This document shows positions 41,916-45,560 of a stretch of 45,560 bases of DNA, in pieces (the stretch's first letter is position 1; the number at the start of each line of letters is the position of its first letter). Source of the DNA: Tomitella cavernea (lineage in GTDB: Bacteria > Actinomycetota > Actinomycetes > Mycobacteriales > Mycobacteriaceae); NCBI RefSeq assembly GCF_016599145.1, contig NZ_JAENKO010000036.1:1-45560 (forward strand), read 5' to 3'. The translations under genes were made by a program, and so were the position numbers. The notes under the pieces were generated by a model. The model had not been told where the DNA came from. It made no database searches and saw nothing but the letters and a program-made list of their open reading frames with translations.

Positions 41916-43175
41916 TCACTCCTCCCCCTGGAGTGCCGCCTCGATAGCGGCGGACAGGCGCGCGGCGCCGTCGGCAATCTGTTCTTCCGTGACGACCAGA
42001 GGCGGGATGATCCGCACGACGTTGCCGAGTCCGCAATTGAGCAGCAGGAGGCCCTGGTCGACGGCGGCGTGCTGCACGGCATGCCCGGTAGCGACGTCGG
42101 GTGAGCCGTCGGGTGCCGTGAACTCGATGGCCTGCATGAGTCCCAGGCCGCGGACGTCCCCGATCCGGGGGTGCGCCGACGCCAGCCCGCGCAGCGCCGT
42201 ATGGAGGGACGCGCCGCGGTCGCGGGCGTTGTCGACCAGCGCCTCGTCGCGGATGACGTCGAGGGTGGCGACCGCTGCAGCCGCCGCCACCGCGTTGCCC
42301 CCGTAGGTGCCGCCCTGCGATCCCGGCCAGGCAGTGGACATCAGCTCGGTGGGGGCGGCGATTGCGGAAATGGGGAAGCCGCTGGCCACCCCCTTGGCGA
42401 TGGTCATGATGTCAGGGACGGCGGCGGAGTGCTGGTGGCCCCAGAACTTGCCCGTGCGGCCCACCCCCGACTGGATCTCGTCGGCGATCAGGAGGATCTC
42501 GTGCCTGTCGGCGCGTTCACGGAGGCCCTCGAGGAACCGTGGCGGAGTGGGGATGTAGCCGCCCTCGCCCAGGACGGGTTCGATGATCAGCGCGGCGGTG
42601 TCCTGCGGGCTGGAGACGGTCTGGAACAGGAAGTCGAGCTCGCGCAGGCAGAAGTCGACGGCCGCGTCGACGTCCCATCCGTAGCGGTAGGCGGTGGGAT
42701 ACGGGGCGAAGTGCACGCCGGCCATCAGCGGGGCGTAGCCGGAGCGGAACTTGGTGCCCGAACTGGTCATCGAGGCGGTGGCGACGGTGCGCCCGTGGAA
42801 TCCGCCGTGGAAGGCGATGATGTTGGGCCGGCCGGTGGCCATGCGGGCCAGACGCATAGCGGCCTCGACCGCCTCCGAGCCGGAGTTGGCGTAGAAGAGC
42901 GAGTCGAGGGCCGGCGGGAGGACCTCGCCCAGCTTGTCCGTCAACTCCAGCAGCGGCTTGTGCATGACGGTGGTGTATTGCGCATGGATCACCGTGCCCA
43001 CCTGGGCGCGGGCCGCCTCGACCACTCGGGGATGGCAGTGGCCGGTGCTGGTGACGCCGATGCCGGCGGTGAAGTCGAGGTAGCGGCGGCCGTCGGCGCC
43101 GTGGATCCAGCAGCCTTCGGCATGGTCGACCACGACGGGGGTGGCCTGCTTGAGGAGGGGGCTTAGCGCCGTCAT
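41916..43175 (-). CDS. Class III aminotransferase (4-aminobutyrate aminotransferase-like)
   Basis: A 419-residue PLP enzyme. Typical blocks are YANSGSEAVEAAMRLAR, FHGGFHGRTVATASMTSSG, LIIEPVLGEGGYIPTP, LIADEIQSGVGRTGKFWG, and the PLP lysine in TIAKGVASGFPISA. GabT-like enzymes move the amino group of omega-amino acids such as GABA to 2-oxoglutarate, although class III members vary widely. ATG 43175 leads directly to the family's first residues; there is no leader room for a ribosome-binding site if transcription starts near the -10, which suggests a leaderless message. First gene of the four-gene run. Confidence 0.92.
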   Translation of the reverse strand: MTALSPLLKQATPVVVDHAEGCWIHGADGRRYLDFTAGIGVTSTGHCHPRVVEAARAQVGTVIHAQYTTVMHKPLLELTDKLGEVLPPALDSLFYANSGSEAVEAAMRLARMATGRPNIIAFHGGFHGRTVATASMTSSGTKFRSGYAPLMAGVHFAPYPTAYRYGWDVDAAVDFCLRELDFLFQTVSSPQDTAALIIEPVLGEGGYIPTPPRFLEGLRERADRHEILLIADEIQSGVGRTGKFWGHQHSAAVPDIMTIAKGVASGFPISAIAAPTELMSTAWPGSQGGTYGGNAVAAAAAVATLDVIRDEALVDNARDRGASLHTALRGLASAHPRIGDVRGLGLMQAIEFTAPDGSPDVATGHAVQHAAVDQGLLLLNCGLGNVVRIIPPLVVTEEQIADGAARLSAAIEAALQGEE

Positions 43176-43180
43176 GCGAT

Positions 43181-43215
43181 CACTGTCACTCTCGGGTTGT
43201 AGATTGTCAACAATC
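43181..43215 (-). promoter_or_regulatory. Promoter of the aminotransferase operon with GntR-type palindrome
   Basis: GATTGT-CA-ACAATC (43202-43215) is a perfect 6-2-6 inverted repeat of the TTGTnnACAA kind bound by FadR-subfamily regulators. On the gene's strand it overlaps TTGACA, a consensus -35. Seventeen bases on, GACAGT may serve as a -10, placing the start of transcription at or next to ATG 43175. A GntR dimer bound here would block the promoter. Confidence 0.72.
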
Positions 43216-43268
43216 GTGCGCGTGTCGGTCGGAGCGGGCCGATGCCTGTCCGCCGGCACGCGGGGGGA

Positions 43269-44405
43269 TCAGCCGCGCATGGCCAGCGACAAGGCGGTCT
43301 GGCGCGGCATGGTGCCGTCGAGCAGCCACGGGGCGAGAACTTTCTTGACCAACGTGAACATCTCGTTGCGCAGGCGGCCGTACACGTCGTCGTCCTCGCC
43401 CAGCAAGATCCACCAGGCCCATGCCACGGCGCCGGCGTTGGCGATGAAGTCGGGCACCACGGGGATGTCGCGCACCGCCAGCTCCAGCTCCGCCTCGTGG
43501 GTGGCCGCCGCGTTGGCGCCCTCGACGACGATGCGCGCATTGACCTGGTCGTGGTTGTGCGCGGTGAGTGCGTAGGAGACGGCGGCGGGGACGAGTACGT
43601 CGACGGTGAGGCCGAGAAGGGCGTCGCGCGGAAGCTCCTCCGTGCCGGCGGTGAGGGCGGAGCGGTCGAACTCTCCCCACTCGTTGCGCGTCGCGAGCAT
43701 CGCCGGGATGTCGAGGCCGTCGGGGTTGTAGACGGTGCCGAGGGCGTCGGAGACGGCGATGACGGTGATGCCAAGGTGCTGTGCGTAGAGGGCCGTGGAT
43801 CCGCCGATCGTGCCGAAGCCCTGCACCGCCATCGTCGTCGACTCCGGCTTGTCGCCGAGCTCGCTGAGAGTGGCGGCGGCGGCCTGCGCGACCCCATAGC
43901 CGCCGATCAAGTCGCACACCAGGCCGTCCGGGGTGGATGCGCCCATGGCTTCTTCGACGCGGCGCAGGGTCGCGTCCCGATCCGGGGAGCGTGAGATCTG
44001 CGCGTGGTAGGAGGACGGGCCCAGGTCCGCCGTCTCGAACTGCGCGTCGAGCACGTGCTGGGAGACGCCGAGGTCCTCCGCGGTGACCCAGGTGCGTTCG
44101 AGGAACGGCCGCATGGCGTCGATGAACCGGAGGAGGACGCCGTCGCTGCGGTCGTCCTTGGGGTCGAAGTCGATGCCGCCCTTGGCCCCGCCCACCGGAA
44201 GGTCGAATGCGGCCGTTTTCGTGGACATCGCGTAGGCCAGGTCCTCCACTTCGCGGAGCGTGCAGCCGGGGCGCATCCGGCAGCCGCCTGTCGCGATGCC
44301 GTCGACAAGGTTGTGCACCGCGAGGTAGCCGACGGCCGGGGATTGGTTGTCATGCCAGGTGACGGTGAGATGTGGTTTGGTCTGCAGGACCGGCTTCGGT
44401 TGCAT
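43269..44405 (-). CDS. Glu/Leu/Phe/Val dehydrogenase family protein
   Basis: A 378-residue amino-acid dehydrogenase. The catalytic Lys is in LPVGGAKGGIDFDP, and the Rossmann domain includes VQGFGTIGGSTALYAQHLG and PAAVSYALTAHNHDQVNARIVVEGAN. It interconverts an L-amino acid and 2-oxo acid plus ammonia with NAD(P). ATG 44405 has AGGAGG six bases upstream. It lies just upstream of, and co-oriented with, the aminotransferase operon (94-bp gap) and could recycle the glutamate made by that aminotransferase. Which amino acid it prefers cannot be told. Confidence 0.9.
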   Translation of the reverse strand: MQPKPVLQTKPHLTVTWHDNQSPAVGYLAVHNLVDGIATGGCRMRPGCTLREVEDLAYAMSTKTAAFDLPVGGAKGGIDFDPKDDRSDGVLLRFIDAMRPFLERTWVTAEDLGVSQHVLDAQFETADLGPSSYHAQISRSPDRDATLRRVEEAMGASTPDGLVCDLIGGYGVAQAAAATLSELGDKPESTTMAVQGFGTIGGSTALYAQHLGITVIAVSDALGTVYNPDGLDIPAMLATRNEWGEFDRSALTAGTEELPRDALLGLTVDVLVPAAVSYALTAHNHDQVNARIVVEGANAAATHEAELELAVRDIPVVPDFIANAGAVAWAWWILLGEDDDVYGRLRNEMFTLVKKVLAPWLLDGTMPRQTALSLAMRG

Positions 44406-44710
44406 TGGTGCCTCCTGGAGATGACGTGCCCCGTTGGGACGTTCACTGTGTTGCTGGTGGGATGACTTTCTGTCGGGGACGGGCGGGCTGTGGTGCAGGC
44501 CGGGCAACGGCCTGAGCGCTCGGCGCAGTCGGGTGGTGCGGAGGGTTCGCACCCGGCTCACGCGGGCGACCGGGGGACGCCTGCGGCCGTACTCGCAGGG
44601 TACGTCCGAACGGTGCGCGGGGGTCGGAATCAACAGGAAGCGTCGCGACAATCGAACGGGCGCGCCGCCCGGGTCCACGCCGCAGACGCGGTTCTCGCGG
44701 CCGTGTCGGT
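44406..44710. other. Intergenic stretch between dehydrogenase and broken HNH gene
   Basis: It contains the ribosome-binding site of the dehydrogenase and probably its promoter. Beyond that I see no gene, repeat or hairpin that I can name. Confidence 0.4.
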
Positions 44711-45433
44711 TCAGAACGGTGCATCGCTGCAGTTCTCCGACGACGAGGGCTGCCACGGGTCGACGGCCTCGGCCGGTCCGGAATCGACGCCGCCGGTGCG
44801 CTTCGCCCGGCACGCCCGGCACGCCCGGCACGCCCGGCGCTCGCGGCGGACGGCGGCCGCGCGATTCTCGGCGCGGGTGCGCCGGCGACGGGGTTTCCGT
44901 CCGTCGGCCCCGGGGGTCTCGGCGGTGCCGGCGGCTTCATCGGTACCGACCCCCGCCGACGCAGGGACGCCGTCTGCGACCTCGTCCGCGTCGATGCCCA
45001 GCACGTCGAGTACTCCGAACGCGGCGGACTCGTACCGATGGCTGGTCGGCGCAATAAGACGTAGGGCCCGGTCCGCGTCGATCTCCTCTTGCCACAGGCC
45101 GGTGTGCTTCATGCGGTGGTGGAACCGGCAGTACGGCTTGAGCCCCTCGCTCGTCGTCATCCCGCCGTTCGTCGGGTCGGTGTGGTCGAACGGAACCGTA
45201 TGGTCGAGGTCGCAATTCCATGCTGCGGCGTCGCATCCCGGCCACTGGCACCGGCCGCCGATGATGCGCACCCACGTATCGAGGACGCTGCCGGGCCGGT
45301 ATCGCCAGGCCGAATCCGGTGGCGCCCCGGTGTCTCCGCCACGGTCATCCGGCCGGTGTGCCGATGCGGGGGCCGGGGAACCACTGCACGGTTGCCGAGC
45401 CGCCGGCGCGCTTTCAGGAGCGGACCGGAAAGC
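44711..45433 (-). pseudogene. DUF222/HNH endonuclease, 5' part removed by an ISL3-family insertion
   Basis: The frame runs without a stop from the IS boundary at 45433 to 44711. The C-terminal HNH domain has zinc-type cysteines (GRCQWPGCD), the catalytic stretch NCDLDHTVPFDH and CRFHHRMKHTG. Upstream, SAWRYRPGSVLDTWVRII is the usual run-up to the domain. The N-terminal DUF222 part should lie beyond the IS. The tail is highly basic and ends in a repeated Arg-Ala-Cys motif encoded by a 9-bp repeat. The start seen at 45271 is only an internal codon. Confidence 0.85.
44804..44839 (-). repeat. 9-bp coding tandem repeat in the HNH gene tail
   Basis: CGCCCGGCA is present in four tandem copies, the last with one change, on the plus strand. 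In the gene it encodes a run of Cys-Arg-Ala triplets (ACRACRACRA) near the basic C-terminus. Confidence 0.9.
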
Positions 45434-45560
45434 GGCTCTTCAGCTCTTAGAGTGCGTTGATGCGTGCGGCGAGTTGGCCGGAGTGCAGTAGTGATCGCAA
45501 GATGTAGTGGTCGAGGTTGCGGAAGCCTTGAGCGATGCCGCGTAGGTGTTCCAGGCGGCC
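45434..45560 (-). mobile_element. ISL3-family insertion sequence, right end (partial, second copy)
   Basis: Exact reverse complement of bases 1-127, starting with the terminus GGCTCTTC at 45434. The element is inserted in the HNH gene that ends at 44711 and continues beyond the window. Its transposase reads inward on the minus strand. Confidence 0.88.
45447..45560 (-). CDS. ISL3-family transposase, C-terminal fragment (second copy)
   Basis: Same 37 residues as at 1-114, read on the minus strand and ending in TAA at 45447-45449. The gene continues outside the window and is cut only by its edge. It disrupts the HNH endonuclease gene. Confidence 0.85.
   Translation of the reverse strand, partial: GRLEHLRGIAQGFRNLDHYILRSLLHSGQLAARINAL

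Overview
The window is about 45.6 kb of high-GC DNA from an actinobacterium, most likely of the order Mycobacteriales (Rhodococcus, Gordonia, Tomitella or relatives). The signs are IdeR/DtxR-type iron boxes, an EfeUOB iron system with a siderophore-interacting protein, a PBP-lipo type penicillin-binding protein, two DUF222/13E12-type HNH proteins, a deazaflavin-dependent nitroreductase-like enzyme, BluB, and many GTG starts and ATGA overlaps. The genus cannot be fixed from the sequence alone. No tRNA, rRNA, CRISPR array, phage module or replication origin was seen.

Edges. Both ends carry the same 127 bp in inverted orientation: the last 37 codons and terminal repeat of an ISL3-family insertion sequence. 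The window therefore looks like a whole assembly contig bounded by two copies of one IS. The right-hand copy has cut an HNH endonuclease gene. A complete IS3-family element lies at 1191-2536.

Left third (2.5-24.6 kb). This part holds scattered oxidative and detoxification genes: a TetR-controlled aldehyde dehydrogenase/SDR pair facing its regulator across a perfect 27-bp palindrome; an AurF-like diiron oxygenase beside a TetR gene that has lost its DNA-binding domain; SMP-30, ACR3-like, VOC and DUF488 genes; two secreted proteins; a tocopherol cyclase-like protein; an FAD dehydrogenase; a decayed HNH gene; a MarR-MFS drug-efflux pair with a clear operator; BluB, a lipase and TetR; and a second SDR with an unusual MBL-fold protein whose N-terminus is a 15-bp minisatellite.

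Middle (24.6-33.7 kb). An NrtR-like regulator is followed by a compact three-gene operon (transporter, N-acyl-D-amino-acid deacylase, FAD-linked D-hydroxyacid-type dehydrogenase) facing a LysR gene. The LysR gene overlaps a lipoprotein penicillin-binding protein, and a PAP2 phosphatase converges on that.

Right third (33.9-45.4 kb). An iron-uptake region (efeU, efeO, efeB, a lipoprotein-like mini-ORF and a SIP gene) has two IdeR-like boxes. It is followed on the minus strand by a nitrogen-catabolic set: a Glu/Leu-type dehydrogenase, then a tightly packed run of class III aminotransferase, FCD-type GntR, D-2-hydroxyacid dehydrogenase and amidase, with a palindrome over a probable leaderless promoter.

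No defence system or wholly unfamiliar machine was found. The most informative features are the regulatory palindromes, the two catabolic operons of unknown substrate, the mini-ORF under the iron box, and the minisatellite in the MBL gene.
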